From NCBI GenBank assembly GCA_017744605.1, contig JAGIAZ010000002.1, positions 31,779 to 95,372 on the forward strand: a stretch of 63,594 bases of DNA, written 5' to 3'. This document shows positions 44,186-52,343 of the stretch, one piece after another. The position numbers and the translations under genes were made by a program. Every line of letters begins with the position of its first letter. Positions within the stretch are counted from its first letter, which is position 1. Under the pieces are notes generated by a model that was not told where the DNA came from, ran no database searches, and saw nothing but the letters and a program-made list of their open reading frames with translations. This stretch comes from Sphingobium sp. (lineage in GTDB: Bacteria > Pseudomonadota > Alphaproteobacteria > Sphingomonadales > Sphingomonadaceae).

Positions 44186-45064
44186 ATGGAACGCATCCTC
44201 TTCGGCGACAACCAGTTCTTTGGCATCAACCATATGTCGGAAGAGAAGGCACGGCAGCAGGCCATGCGCTTCCAGAAGATCGACGCGATCATCGACGTGC
44301 TGCAGATCGCGCTCCAGGCGGGCGCGGGCGGCTTCATGTGCACCACGCATGACAAGATCGAGAAGATCGCCGACCAGGTCCGCGCCGATCCGAGCAAGTG
44401 GGAAGGCTTCACCTTCTATCCGGGCATGCCCTATGCGCATAAATATGCCAATGCGGTGACCGAGCTCGGCTATTTCGACGCCGTCCGCAAGTTCCTGCCC
44501 AAGGAAGGCATTGTCGACACCGTTCTGCGCGGCACCAAGGCAGTGCTCAGCAAGGACATAGAGAGCATGATGACCTTGCTCGTCGATGCCGAGATGAAGA
44601 TGTTTCGCGACCTGCCGACGCCGGTCGTGTTCCTGCAGAATGTCGTGACCGACCTCGTGCAAGGCCTCGGCTTCGTCGATGCCTTCGCGGTGTTCCACGC
44701 GCACATCAAGAAGCGTTACAATGCGGAGGCCGGCTTCATCACGATGAACGTGCCCAAGCTGCTGCCGATGCTGAAGGATGCCGGCATCGAGAATCCGATC
44801 GTCTGCGCCAACTACAACAAGATCGGTTTCCGCATGTCGGGCGGTATCGAGGGTTATCGCGACGTTCTCGCCAAATATCCCGCGCGCATGATCGCCATGT
44901 CGGTGCTGGGCTCGGGCGCGATCCGTCCGCGCGAGGCCATTGAGTGGATCTGCAACGAGCCCCTGGTCGAATCGATCCTGTTCGGCGCGTCGAGCCGCGC
45001 GAACATCGAGCAGACGGTGTCGCTGATCCACGAATATGACGCCGCGCGGGCCGTCCCGGCTTAA
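44186..45064 (+). CDS. unknown protein, possibly an aldo-keto reductase-like barrel
   Basis: A 292-residue soluble protein starting MERILFGDNQFFGINHMSEE. The alternating helix/strand pattern and the C-terminal VESILFGASSRANIEQTVSL recall the barrel end of aldo-keto reductases, but the usual catalytic tetrad is not evident, so I do not assign an activity. Other conserved-looking pieces are GAGGFMCTTHDKIEK, YPGMPYAHKYAN and VCANYNKIGFRMSG. It follows the WecG-type gene by 24 nt and is the third gene of the module, so a role in making or modifying a polysaccharide precursor is likely. Confidence 0.75.
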   Translation: MERILFGDNQFFGINHMSEEKARQQAMRFQKIDAIIDVLQIALQAGAGGFMCTTHDKIEKIADQVRADPSKWEGFTFYPGMPYAHKYANAVTELGYFDAVRKFLPKEGIVDTVLRGTKAVLSKDIESMMTLLVDAEMKMFRDLPTPVVFLQNVVTDLVQGLGFVDAFAVFHAHIKKRYNAEAGFITMNVPKLLPMLKDAGIENPIVCANYNKIGFRMSGGIEGYRDVLAKYPARMIAMSVLGSGAIRPREAIEWICNEPLVESILFGASSRANIEQTVSLIHEYDAARAVPA

Positions 45065-45158
45065 GCTCATCAGTCGCGGCCATGCGGCGGCGGCCCACCC
45101 TCGGGCTCCATGCTGCTGATATGGTTACAATGATTATCAAGAGGCGTGGGCATTGGCT

Positions 45159-45198
45159 CTGTCAGAACCATTGACAGGAGCATGTTGTCCCGTATGTG
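45159..45198 (+). promoter_or_regulatory. promoter with overlapping palindrome
   Basis: A consensus TTGACA (45171-45176), 16-nt spacer and TATGTG (45193-45198). CTGTCA (45159-45164) and TGACAG (45172-45177) form a perfect 6-bp inverted repeat with a 7-nt spacer that covers the -35 box, as expected for a repressor or activator site. It drives the two secreted-protein genes that follow. Confidence 0.6.
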
Positions 45199-45240
45199 CG
45201 ATTCTGCACACATGAAAATTCCCAGGGGGAGGGAAAGTGA

Positions 45241-45960
45241 ATGAAGAAGTTTCTGTTTGCCGCGAGTATTCCTGTGCTTGTCTTTACTGGAGCTGTGGCG
45301 TTTTCTTCCGCAGCGTTTGCCAAGCAGCGCACGGTTATTGAACAACTTCCGCCCGAGATCGTCGACAAGAACTATGTCGATCAGGTTGAAGTGATCGTCG
45401 CGGATACGGCGCAGGAGAAGATGGCAAAGCTGGAGGAGAAGGCCGCCGAGAAGCGTGCCGATGCCAAGCTTGCCAGCTGGACGCCTGCAGCAGACGGCGC
45501 TGCCCCGCCGGTCGCCCAATATGCGACCATTCCCTTCACGGCGATGATGCCGTTCGTCATGCGGGACGTGACGCGGAAATGGGGACTCACGCCCGAGCGC
45601 GGCGGCAAGGCCGTGAACCTGCGCATCACCGTGGAAAACATCAAGACCGCCAATGCCGGCATGGCGCTCCTCCTTGCCTCCAGCGATGAACTGTCAGGCG
45701 AGGTGATCGTGCTCGATCCCGCCACCCAGAAGCAGATCGGAAATTTCTACGTCCAGGTCATCAACAGCCATGGCGGCCTTGCAGGTCTCGCCATGCGCGG
45801 CAGCGGTATCCGTGAAAAGCTGGTTGAGGAGTTCGCGCTGGAGAGTTCGCGCATCCTGACCGGTTCGACCAAGAAGGATTGGAAGAAGCGCGTGAAGGCC
45901 GATCAGCAGGCCGCGGAAGAGAAGAGCAAGGCGGGCGGTACGACTGCCTCAGCGAACTGA
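45241..45960 (+). CDS. exported protein of unknown function (first of a pair)
   Basis: A 239-residue protein with a signal peptide (MKKFLFAASIPVLVFTGAVA, ending near AFAKQ). The mature part has a charged helical stretch AQEKMAKLEEKAAEKRADAK, a beta-rich core with VNLRITVENIKTANAG, and a Lys-rich tail. The core faintly recalls DUF4410-type proteins; I would not assign it. GGGAGGG lies 7 nt before the ATG. Base composition is less GC-rich than neighbours at the 5' end. It probably acts in the periplasm together with the next gene, 4 nt downstream. Confidence 0.75.
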   Translation: MKKFLFAASIPVLVFTGAVAFSSAAFAKQRTVIEQLPPEIVDKNYVDQVEVIVADTAQEKMAKLEEKAAEKRADAKLASWTPAADGAAPPVAQYATIPFTAMMPFVMRDVTRKWGLTPERGGKAVNLRITVENIKTANAGMALLLASSDELSGEVIVLDPATQKQIGNFYVQVINSHGGLAGLAMRGSGIREKLVEEFALESSRILTGSTKKDWKKRVKADQQAAEEKSKAGGTTASAN

Positions 45961-45964
45961 ACCG

Positions 45965-46576
45965 ATGAAGCTGCATCTTGCCCGTTTCGGTCCGATGCTT
46001 CTGGCAGGCGCATTTGCGGTCATCGCCGCAGCGCCTGCAACGGCGCGCACCGTCGAATATCTCGATGATATGACGGCGATCAGCGCCGCTGCGGACGATC
46101 AGGGCATTCAAGGCCCGTTTTCCGACAAGCTCCGGTCCGGTCCGGTGCATATTGCGCTTGAGACGCCGAAGGCGGCCGACCATCGCGTTATCGTCGCCAG
46201 CGTCTACTGTCAGGCTTATGGCATTGATAATCCGGTCTCGACGTTGCTGCAGGATCTCGTCAAGGCGGCGGCGCCGACCGAGGGAAATGCCCCGATTCTG
46301 ACTCTCCATGTCCTCTCCGGCTCGACTGTGCTGCGTTGCCTTGGCAAGTCCGACCTGGAAGTAAAGTGCAAGAACCGCGTTCGCATCGACGCCGAAGCTG
46401 GCTTCGTCAAGGCGGATGGGACAGCCGTCAAAATACCGCTGACCGCTCTGGTCGAGCGCGAGGGGCGCGTCGGCGGTTTCTGCGGCAATATCGCCCGCTA
46501 TACCGGTATCGTTACGCGAGAGGCGGGAATCGACCTGATCCGTCAGGCCATGAAAGCATTTGCCGATATGGCCTAA
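45965..46576 (+). CDS. exported protein of unknown function (second of a pair)
   Basis: A 203-residue protein with a signal peptide (MKLHLARFGPMLLAGAFAVI, cleavage after ATA). Four Cys are spaced through the mature part (VYCQAYG, LRCLGK, VKCKNR, GFCGNI), suggesting disulfides in the periplasm. No family is recognised. It begins 4 nt after the preceding secreted-protein gene, so both are co-expressed. It is convergent with sspB, with a long palindrome between them. Confidence 0.72.
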   Translation: MKLHLARFGPMLLAGAFAVIAAAPATARTVEYLDDMTAISAAADDQGIQGPFSDKLRSGPVHIALETPKAADHRVIVASVYCQAYGIDNPVSTLLQDLVKAAAPTEGNAPILTLHVLSGSTVLRCLGKSDLEVKCKNRVRIDAEAGFVKADGTAVKIPLTALVEREGRVGGFCGNIARYTGIVTREAGIDLIRQAMKAFADMA

Positions 46577-46599
46577 ACTCCGATTCAGCAGGCTTGAAT

Positions 46600-46693
46600 C
46601 GTCATTGCGAGCGACGCGGTCGCGCGGCAATCCAGGCCGATCCTGCCCGCCTCTGGATTGCTTCGCCCGGCTTATACCGGGCTCGCAATGACG
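46600..46693. repeat. long palindromic repeat, diverged copy
   Basis: CGTCATTGCGAG at 46600 and CTCGCAATGACG ending at 46693 bound an element of the same family as the perfect copy at 51392-51461. The inner arms have diverged. It lies between convergent genes. Confidence 0.75.
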
Positions 46694-46751
46694 AGCGGTT
46701 CAACATCGATGGATCGGTTTCCGGCCCGGCCCGAAGCCTGGCACGCCAGAG

Positions 46752-47231
46752 CTACTTCTTCTTGCCGAAGTCCACGGTGACGACGTTCGACGTCGGATCG
46801 GCGTCGTCGTCCGGGCTGTCGTTCTCCGCGTCCTCATGCGGCTCGGGGTCATCGCCGCCGCCTTGCACCTGGAACTCCAGGCTGAAATTGACGGCCGGGT
46901 CGACGAAGAAGCGAATCGCCGCATAGGGAATGACGAGATGGGCCGGCACCTGGTTGAAGGTGAGGCTGACCTCGAAGCCCGCATCGGTCACCTTCAGGTC
47001 CCAGAATTTGTGCTGGAGCACGATGGTCATCTCGTCCGGGAATTTCTGGACGAGATGCGTCGGGATCGAGACGCCGGGTGCCTGCGTCTTGAAGGTGATG
47101 TAGAAATGGTGGTTGCCCGGCAGCGCGCCGGTACGCTCGATGTCGCGCAGCACGCGGCCGGGAATGGCACGCAATGCCTCCTGCACGATCTCGTCATAGG
47201 GGATCAGGCTATCGGGCGTATCGTCGCTCAT
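46752..47231 (-). CDS. sspB: ClpXP adaptor SspB (alphaproteobacterial type)
   Basis: A 159-residue adaptor that brings ssrA-tagged proteins to ClpXP. The substrate-binding domain (about 10-110) contains LPGNHHFYITFKTQAPGVSI and MTIVLQHKFWDLKV. An acidic linker (about 115-140) and a short C-terminal ClpX-binding tail ending VVTVDFGKKK follow. This matches alphaproteobacterial SspB. ATG 47231 is preceded by AGGA. It is divergent from hisB, with 138 nt between them. Confidence 0.93.
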   Translation of the reverse strand: MSDDTPDSLIPYDEIVQEALRAIPGRVLRDIERTGALPGNHHFYITFKTQAPGVSIPTHLVQKFPDEMTIVLQHKFWDLKVTDAGFEVSLTFNQVPAHLVIPYAAIRFFVDPAVNFSLEFQVQGGGDDPEPHEDAENDSPDDDADPTSNVVTVDFGKKK

Positions 47232-47333
47232 GCGCACAGTCCTAGCGAAGGCGCTTTGGCGGTCAAGCGGGCAAAGACCGCCTCACGCACCGCCAGCCGC
47301 AGTTTTCGCGCACGAGCCCATCGGACAATCGCA

Positions 47334-47361
47334 TTGCGCGTGCGTGCAGGCGCGCTATAGG
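47334..47361 (+). promoter_or_regulatory. promoter of the his operon
   Basis: TTGCGC, 16-nt spacer, TATAGG, ending 8 nt before the hisB ATG. There is no Shine-Dalgarno and no His-rich leader frame in the gap, so classical his attenuation is not seen here. Confidence 0.5.
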
Positions 47362-47369
47362 CCGCAGCC

Positions 47370-47957
47370 ATGCGCACCGGGACAATCAACAGGACGACCG
47401 GCGAAACGGCGATCGACGTCACCGTCAATCTCGACGGGACAGGCGCCTACACCGTGTCGACCGGCATCGGCTTCCTCGATCACATGCTCGAGCAGCTCTC
47501 GCGTCACTCGCTCATCGACCTCGACGTGAACGTGGTCGGCGACCTGCATGTCGACCAGCATCACACCACGGAAGACAGCGGTATCGCGGTCGGCGAGGCG
47601 GTGGCCAAGGCGCTCGGCACCAAGGCGGGCATCACCCGCTACGGCTCGGCTTACTCGCCGATGGACGAGACGCTGACCCGCGTCGCGCTCGATATCAGCG
47701 GCCGGCCCTGGCTGGTCTGGCGAGTCCCGCTCACCATGCAGCGCCTCGGCGAATGGGATACCGAGCTCATCGAGCACTGGTTCCACAGCTTCGCGCAGGC
47801 GGCCGGCATCACGCTGCACGTCGAGACTCTCTACGGCGCGAACAATCATCACATCGTCGAGAGCTGCTTCAAGGGTCTCGCACGGGCGCTGCGCCAAGCG
47901 GTCGAGCTCGACCCGCGCAAGGGCGATGCGATCCCGTCGACCAAGGGAATTCTCTGA
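47370..47957 (+). CDS. hisB: imidazoleglycerol-phosphate dehydratase
   Basis: A 195-residue single-function HisB (no phosphatase domain), step 6 of histidine synthesis. Metal-binding motifs are [36 protein letters not shown], and the paired [10 protein letters not shown] and [18 protein letters not shown]. It ends in the family-typical SIPSTKG-like IPSTKGIL. It is the first gene of a his cluster: hisB-yciI-hisH-hisA-hisF-hisE. Confidence 0.97.
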   Translation: MRTGTINRTTGETAIDVTVNLDGTGAYTVSTGIGFLDHMLEQLSRHSLIDLDVNVVGDLHVDQHHTTEDSGIAVGEAVAKALGTKAGITRYGSAYSPMDETLTRVALDISGRPWLVWRVPLTMQRLGEWDTELIEHWFHSFAQAAGITLHVETLYGANNHHIVESCFKGLARALRQAVELDPRKGDAIPSTKGIL

Positions 47958-48241
47958 TGATCGTCGCTATCCTGACCTACAAGGTGCCCCTCGATGTGGT
48001 CGACGCGCACCGGCCGGCCCATCTCGACTGGCTGAACGACTGCCTCGCGCAGGGCAGATTGCTTGCCGCGGGCCGCACCAGTCCCGCCACCGGCGGTGTG
48101 ATCATGATGCGGGGCGCGCGCGCCGAGGCCGAGGCGCTGCTCAAGGACGATCCCTTCGCCATCCATGGCGTCGCGGACTACGACATCCACGAATTCGAGC
48201 CGCGGCTGGTGGCGCCGGGACTGGACGCTCTGGCGGAATGA
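47957..48241 (+). CDS. YciI family protein
   Basis: A 94-residue YciI-like (dimeric alpha-beta barrel) protein. The family His-Asp pair is in AHRPAHLDWLNDC, followed by LLAAGRTSP and DPFAIHGVADYDIHEFEP. Its function is unproven; relatives are possible small hydrolases or lyases. It shares one base with the hisB stop (TGATG) and 4 nt with hisH (ATGA), so it is translated within the his operon. Confidence 0.9.
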   Translation: MIVAILTYKVPLDVVDAHRPAHLDWLNDCLAQGRLLAAGRTSPATGGVIMMRGARAEAEALLKDDPFAIHGVADYDIHEFEPRLVAPGLDALAE

Positions 48242-48852
48242 CCGTCGCGCTGATCGATTACGGCGCCGGCAACCTCCATTCGGTTCACAATGCGCTGAAA
48301 GCGGCGGGCGCGCAGGGCGTGGTCGTGACCGCCGATGCCGAAGTCGTGCGCCGCGCGCAGAAGATCGTGCTGCCTGGCGTCGGCGCCTTTCGGGCCTGCA
48401 TCGAGCCTTTGAAAGCGATCCCCGGCATGGTCGATGCCATGCATGAGGCCGTGTTCGATGAAGGCCGGCCATTCCTCGGCATTTGCGTCGGCATGCAGCT
48501 GCTTGCGGATACGGGCGAGGAGTTCGGGACGCATGCCGGCCTCGGCTGGATCGGCGGCACCGTCCGTCACATCGAGCGCAGCGATCCCGCGATCAAGATC
48601 CCGCATATGGGCTGGAACGACATCATGCTGGCAAAACCGCATGGTCTGGTCGAGCCGGGCGAAGCCTATTTCCTGCACAGCTACCAGTTCGAAGCCGCCC
48701 ATGAGAGCGATGTGATTGCGACCACCGATCATGGCGGCCCGCTGGTCGCTGCCGTCGGCCGCGATAATATGATCGGCGTGCAATTCCACCCGGAGAAGAG
48801 CCAGGCCTATGGCCTCGCCTTCCTCGACCGTTTTCTAGGATGGCAGCCATGA
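48238..48852 (+). CDS. hisH: imidazole glycerol phosphate synthase, glutaminase subunit
   Basis: A 204-residue class I glutamine amidotransferase. The start is MTVALIDYGAGNLHSVHNAL. The nucleophile Cys is in FLGICVGMQLL (about residue 82), and the His-Glu pair lies in GVQFHPEKSQ. It supplies ammonia to HisF in step 5 of histidine synthesis. The ATG overlaps the yciI stop. Confidence 0.97.
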   Translation: MTVALIDYGAGNLHSVHNALKAAGAQGVVVTADAEVVRRAQKIVLPGVGAFRACIEPLKAIPGMVDAMHEAVFDEGRPFLGICVGMQLLADTGEEFGTHAGLGWIGGTVRHIERSDPAIKIPHMGWNDIMLAKPHGLVEPGEAYFLHSYQFEAAHESDVIATTDHGGPLVAAVGRDNMIGVQFHPEKSQAYGLAFLDRFLGWQP

Positions 48853-49607
48853 CTCGCCAAGGGACAGGGATCCCGCCGTTCATCGTGTTTCCCGCCATCG
48901 ACCTCAAGGGCGGGCAAGTCGTGCGCCTCGCCGAGGGCGATATGGACCGCGCCACCGTCTATGGCGACGATCCCGCCGCGCAGGCCCTGGCCTGGGCGGA
49001 GCAGGGCTCGGACTTCCTCCACGTCGTCGATCTCGACGGCAGCTTTGCGGGCCATGCCGTCAACGGCGCCGCGATCGCCAGCATCGTCCAGGCCTTTCCG
49101 GGCCATGTGCAGCTCGGCGGCGGCATCCGCGATCCGCAGGCGTGCAAGGCCTGGTTCGACACCGGCATCTCGCGCGTCGTGATCGGCACGGCCGCGCTCA
49201 AGAACCCGCAGTTCGTCAAGGACATGGCGGCGGACTATCCCGGCGGTATCGTCGTCGCGGTCGACGCGCGCGACGGTTTCGTCGCGACCGATGGCTGGGC
49301 TGAGAAGTCCGACATGCCGGTCGTCGATCTTGCGCGCCGCTTCGAGGATGCCGGCGTGGCATCGCTGCTGTTCACCGACGTCGGCCGCGACGGGCTCCTG
49401 AAGGGCGTCAATCTCGATGCGACGATCGACCTCGCCCGCGCGGTCGATATCCCCGTCATCGCCAGCGGCGGCGTTGCCGGCATCGCCGATATTCGCGTGC
49501 TCAGCCTCCATGCCGGCGAAGGCATCGAAGGCGTGATCACCGGCCGGGCGCTCTATGACGGCCGGCTCGACCTGCGCGCCGCCATCGCCGTGGCCAGCGC
49601 GGCATGA
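48849..49607 (+). CDS. hisA: ProFAR isomerase
   Basis: A 252-residue TIM-barrel isomerase, step 4 of histidine synthesis. The catalytic Asp at the N-terminal end is in VFPAIDLKGGQVVRL; phosphate-binding loops are LGGGIRDP and ASGGVAGIADI, and the second Asp is in LFTDVGRDG. I choose ATG 48849 because it overlaps the hisH stop (ATGA) and has AGGA at good spacing. An ATG 9 nt upstream is possible. About 140 nt with a palindrome separate it from hisF. Confidence 0.95.
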   Translation: MTRQGTGIPPFIVFPAIDLKGGQVVRLAEGDMDRATVYGDDPAAQALAWAEQGSDFLHVVDLDGSFAGHAVNGAAIASIVQAFPGHVQLGGGIRDPQACKAWFDTGISRVVIGTAALKNPQFVKDMAADYPGGIVVAVDARDGFVATDGWAEKSDMPVVDLARRFEDAGVASLLFTDVGRDGLLKGVNLDATIDLARAVDIPVIASGGVAGIADIRVLSLHAGEGIEGVITGRALYDGRLDLRAAIAVASAA

Positions 49608-49632
49608 ACATCTTCCTGCTCCCTGAAAATTC

Positions 49633-49721
49633 GTTCGTCCTGCGCTTGTCGCGGGACCTTCCCTTTCCCTTCGGGGGAACGAAGAAGGAAGAGAGCGCCC
49701 CTCGACAAGCTCAGGACGAAC
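49633..49721. repeat. intergenic inverted repeat between hisA and hisF
   Basis: GTTCGTCCTGCGCTTGTCG (49633-49651) and CGACAAGCTCAGGACGAAC (49703-49721) match at 18 of 19 positions. A dispersed palindrome within an operon. Confidence 0.75.
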
Positions 49722-49746
49722 GGTATGTGGGAATTGAGGTCGGGCC

Positions 49747-50517
49747 ATGACCGTCCGCACCCGCATCATTCCCTGCCTCGATGTCGCCAATGGCCGCGTG
49801 GTCAAGGGCGTCAATTTCGTCGACCTGAAGGACGCGGGCGATCCGGTCGAGGCCGCGCGCGTCTATGACGCGGCCGGTGCCGACGAGCTCTGCTTCCTCG
49901 ACATCACCGCCTCCCATGAAGGGCGCGGCACCCTGCTCGACATCGTCGCGCGCACGGCCGAGGTCTGCTTCATGCCGCTCACCGTCGGCGGCGGCGTGCG
50001 CACGGTGGAGGACGCCCGCGCGCTTCTCCTCGCCGGCGCGGACAAGGTCGCCGTCAACAGCGCCGCGGTCGCCCGTCCCGAGCTGGTCGGCGATCTCGCC
50101 GATCGCTTCGGCGCGCAATGCGTGGTCGGCTCGGTCGATGCGCGCCGCACCGGCGAGAACCAGTGGGAGATCTTCACCCATGGCGGCCGCCGCCCGACCG
50201 GCGTCGACGCGCTCGTCCATGCCCGCCGCCTCGCCGAGCTGGGCGCGGGGGAGCTGCTCGTCACTTCCATGGACGGTGATGGCACGCAGCAGGGCTATGA
50301 TCTGGCACTGACTCGCGCGATTGCCGACAGCGTCTCGGTTCCGGTGATCGCCAGCGGCGGCGTCGGCACGCTCCAGCATCTCGTCGACGGTGTGGTCGAG
50401 GGCCATGCCAGCGCCGTGCTCGCGGCCTCGATCTTCCACTTCGGCACGCACTCGGTGCGCGAGGCGCGGGAAGCGCTCGGCCGCGCCGGACTCGCAGTCC
50501 GCTCGGTCGACGCTTGA
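49747..50517 (+). CDS. hisF: imidazole glycerol phosphate synthase, cyclase subunit
   Basis: A 256-residue TIM-barrel cyclase that pairs with HisH. The catalytic Asp is in [14 protein letters not shown], the second Asp in [13 protein letters not shown]. Phosphate loops are [11 protein letters not shown] and [19 protein letters not shown] lies 8 nt before the ATG. Length is normal. Confidence 0.97.
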   Translation: MTVRTRIIPCLDVANGRVVKGVNFVDLKDAGDPVEAARVYDAAGADELCFLDITASHEGRGTLLDIVARTAEVCFMPLTVGGGVRTVEDARALLLAGADKVAVNSAAVARPELVGDLADRFGAQCVVGSVDARRTGENQWEIFTHGGRRPTGVDALVHARRLAELGAGELLVTSMDGDGTQQGYDLALTRAIADSVSVPVIASGGVGTLQHLVDGVVEGHASAVLAASIFHFGTHSVREAREALGRAGLAVRSVDA

Positions 50518-50548
50518 CGCATAGCCTCGCCCCGAGGACAAGCGCCCC

Positions 50549-50869
50549 ATGACCGACACGCTGATCCGTCTCGAACAGACCATCCTTGCACGCCGTGAGG
50601 CGAGCCCGGACTCGTCCTACGTTGCCAGGCTGCGCGCCAAGGGCCGCGGCAAGATGGCGCAGAAGTTGGGCGAGGAGGCGGTCGAGACGGTGATCGCGGC
50701 GCTGACCGAGGACAAGGCGGCGCTGACCGGCGAGGCGGCGGACCTGCTCTTCCATCTGATCGCCCTGCTGGCAGACTGCGGGGTCAGCCTGGCGGACGTG
50801 TTCGCGGAACTGGATCGGCGCGAAGGGACGTCGGGGCTGGACGAGAAGGCGGGGCGGTCAAAACAATAA
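50549..50869 (+). CDS. hisE: phosphoribosyl-ATP pyrophosphatase
   Basis: A 106-residue MazG-fold pyrophosphatase, step 2 of histidine synthesis. The Glu/Asp metal motif is QKLGEEAVETVIAA and EAADLLFHLIALL. It is a stand-alone HisE, not fused to HisI. GAGGA lies 9 nt before the ATG. It is the last his gene of the run; hisI, hisG and hisD are not in the window. Confidence 0.95.
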   Translation: MTDTLIRLEQTILARREASPDSSYVARLRAKGRGKMAQKLGEEAVETVIAALTEDKAALTGEAADLLFHLIALLADCGVSLADVFAELDRREGTSGLDEKAGRSKQ

Positions 50870-50871
50870 TT

Positions 50872-50960
50872 GTCACCCTGAACTTGTTTCAGCATCCATG
50901 ATCGTGGCGTTCCGCCCAGGCGCGCGGTTGCCATGGACCCTGAAACAAGTTCAGGGTGAC
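50872..50960. repeat. long perfect palindrome between hisE and the HIT gene
   Basis: The arms begin GTCACCCTGAACTTGTTTCA (from 50872) and are perfectly complementary over 21 bp to the sequence ending at 50960. An inner TCCATG/CATGGA extends the stem. Confidence 0.85.
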
Positions 50961-50988
50961 GGAAAGAAGAAAGAGTGAGCAGCAGATC

Positions 50989-51366
50989 ATGCCCATCGAC
51001 GCCACCCTGCCCTATGACGAGACCAACATCTTCGCCCGCATCCTGCGCGGCGAGATTCCCAACAAGACAGTCTACGAAGACGAGCATGTTCTCGCCTTTC
51101 ATGACATCGCACCCCAGGCGCCCGAGCATATCCTCGTCATTCCCAAGGGCGCCTATGTGAGCTGGGACGACTTCTCGGCGCGCGCCGGAGATGCCGAGAT
51201 TGCCGCATTCGTCCGCGCCGTGGGCAAGATCGCGCGGGACGCCGGCCATGTCGCGCCGGGCTATCGGCTGCTCGCCAATACCGGGCACGATGCCGGCCAG
51301 GAAGTACCGCACCTCCACGTCCATATCTTCGCGGGCCGGCCTCTAGGGCCGATGCTGGCGCGCTGA
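50989..51366 (+). CDS. HIT family nucleotide-binding protein
   Basis: A 125-residue HIT-domain protein (HINT branch) starting MPIDATLPYDETNIFARILR. The histidine triad is HLHVHIF near the C-terminus. These proteins hydrolyse nucleoside phosphoramidates or similar. An upstream in-frame start at 50956 lies inside the palindrome and is unlikely. It follows hisE on the same strand. Confidence 0.93.
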   Translation: MPIDATLPYDETNIFARILRGEIPNKTVYEDEHVLAFHDIAPQAPEHILVIPKGAYVSWDDFSARAGDAEIAAFVRAVGKIARDAGHVAPGYRLLANTGHDAGQEVPHLHVHIFAGRPLGPMLAR

Positions 51367-51391
51367 CTTGGGCGTAGCGCCATGAATAAAG

Positions 51392-51461
51392 CGTCATTGC
51401 GAGCGGAGCGAAGCAATCCAGTTGGCGTAGGCTGGATTGCTTCGCTCCGCTCGCAATGACG
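51392..51461. repeat. perfect 29-bp palindromic repeat
   Basis: Arms CGTCATTGCGAGCGGAGCGA... (51392-51420) and its exact reverse complement (51433-51461) are separated by 12 nt. A diverged copy lies at 46600-46693, and a fragment (CGTCATTGCGCGCGAAGCGA) lies at 53994-54013 between two convergent genes. Confidence 0.9.
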
Positions 51462-51505
51462 AGGCACTTTCATTCGGCCGTGAGGATGATCAAGTCACGC
51501 CCGCC

Positions 51506-52052
51506 ATGGCCTTCTATCCTCCTCTCGAAACCGAACGCTCTTCCTGCATCCCATCGAACTGGTCGACGCGCCAGCGATCCAGCGTCTCTTCCCGCGCTGG
51601 GAGATCGTCCAATACTCGATACCTGGGTGCCCTGGCCCTATCCGGACGACGGCGCCGAGCGTTATCTGCGCGATTTCCTGCTGGATATCATCGCACAAGG
51701 TCGCTGGTGGAGCTGGTCGATCCGGCTCAAGACCGTGCCTGACGAGCCGGTCGGCGTCATCGACCTGTTCGACTGGAAGGATGACAATCGCGCCTTTTGG
51801 CTCGACCCGGCCTTTCAGGGCTAAGGACTGATGAGCGAGGCGGCCGATGCGGCGACCGACTACTGGTTCGACGTACTGAAGCGTCCTGTGCTGCGCGCGC
51901 CGAAAGCCGTGGCAAACGTCGCGTTGATCCGCATCTCGGAGAAGCAGGGCATGCGGCTCGTCGCCACGACGGAGAAGGAATATCGCGGGGGCATGATGCC
52001 GAGCCAGCTCTGGGAAATCACCGCGGAGGAATGGCGCGCGCGACGGTGCTGA
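51506..52052 (+). pseudogene. decayed GNAT acetyltransferase gene
   Basis: The protein sense starts MAFYPPLETER, must shift frame at about 51536 to give LFLHPIELVDAPAIQRLFPR then WEIVQY, and shifts again at about 51616 to LDTWVPWPYPDDGAERYLRD. It then meets an in-frame TAA at 51822 after FWLDPAFQG. The same frame continues to MSEAADAATDYWFDVLKRPV and ends EITAEEWRARRC. Together this is a RimJ/RimL-type GNAT with two single-base losses and one nonsense codon. It lies beside a palindromic repeat. A short further open tail to 52189 is of unknown meaning. Confidence 0.8.
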
Positions 52053-52343
52053 AAGAGGCTGTCCTACAAGGGACGATGCGTGCCAATGTCGTGCGGTTGA
52101 TTGAGTGCGGCGTGGTAAATGATCCGGAATGGCAGGTACTTTCCGGTTCCTGGCCCCGGAACTTTCAGAACCTTTGGAATAGAAAATGATCCACTTCGCT
52201 CACGAATTAGAGCCCATCGTTCGGTGCGCCTGGGCTGGATAGTGCGCTTGCGCGGCCCGAATTAGTCGATAGTCTGCCCGGTCAATCAAAGGAGGGGCAG
52301 GCGCGGCGCGCCGCCACACGGAACAAGAGGGACGGACCAGCCC

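Noticed and set aside
43082..45070. A 662-codon open frame antisense to the polysaccharide module
   Set aside because: It spans three clearly coding genes on the other strand and shows no domain or ribosome site.
47232..47369. Histidine leader peptide before hisB
   Set aside because: No short frame with clustered His codons is present, and the promoter ends 8 nt before hisB.
52053..52343. Short open tail after the GNAT pseudogene (ending at 52189)
   Set aside because: No start signal or family; treated as remnant sequence.
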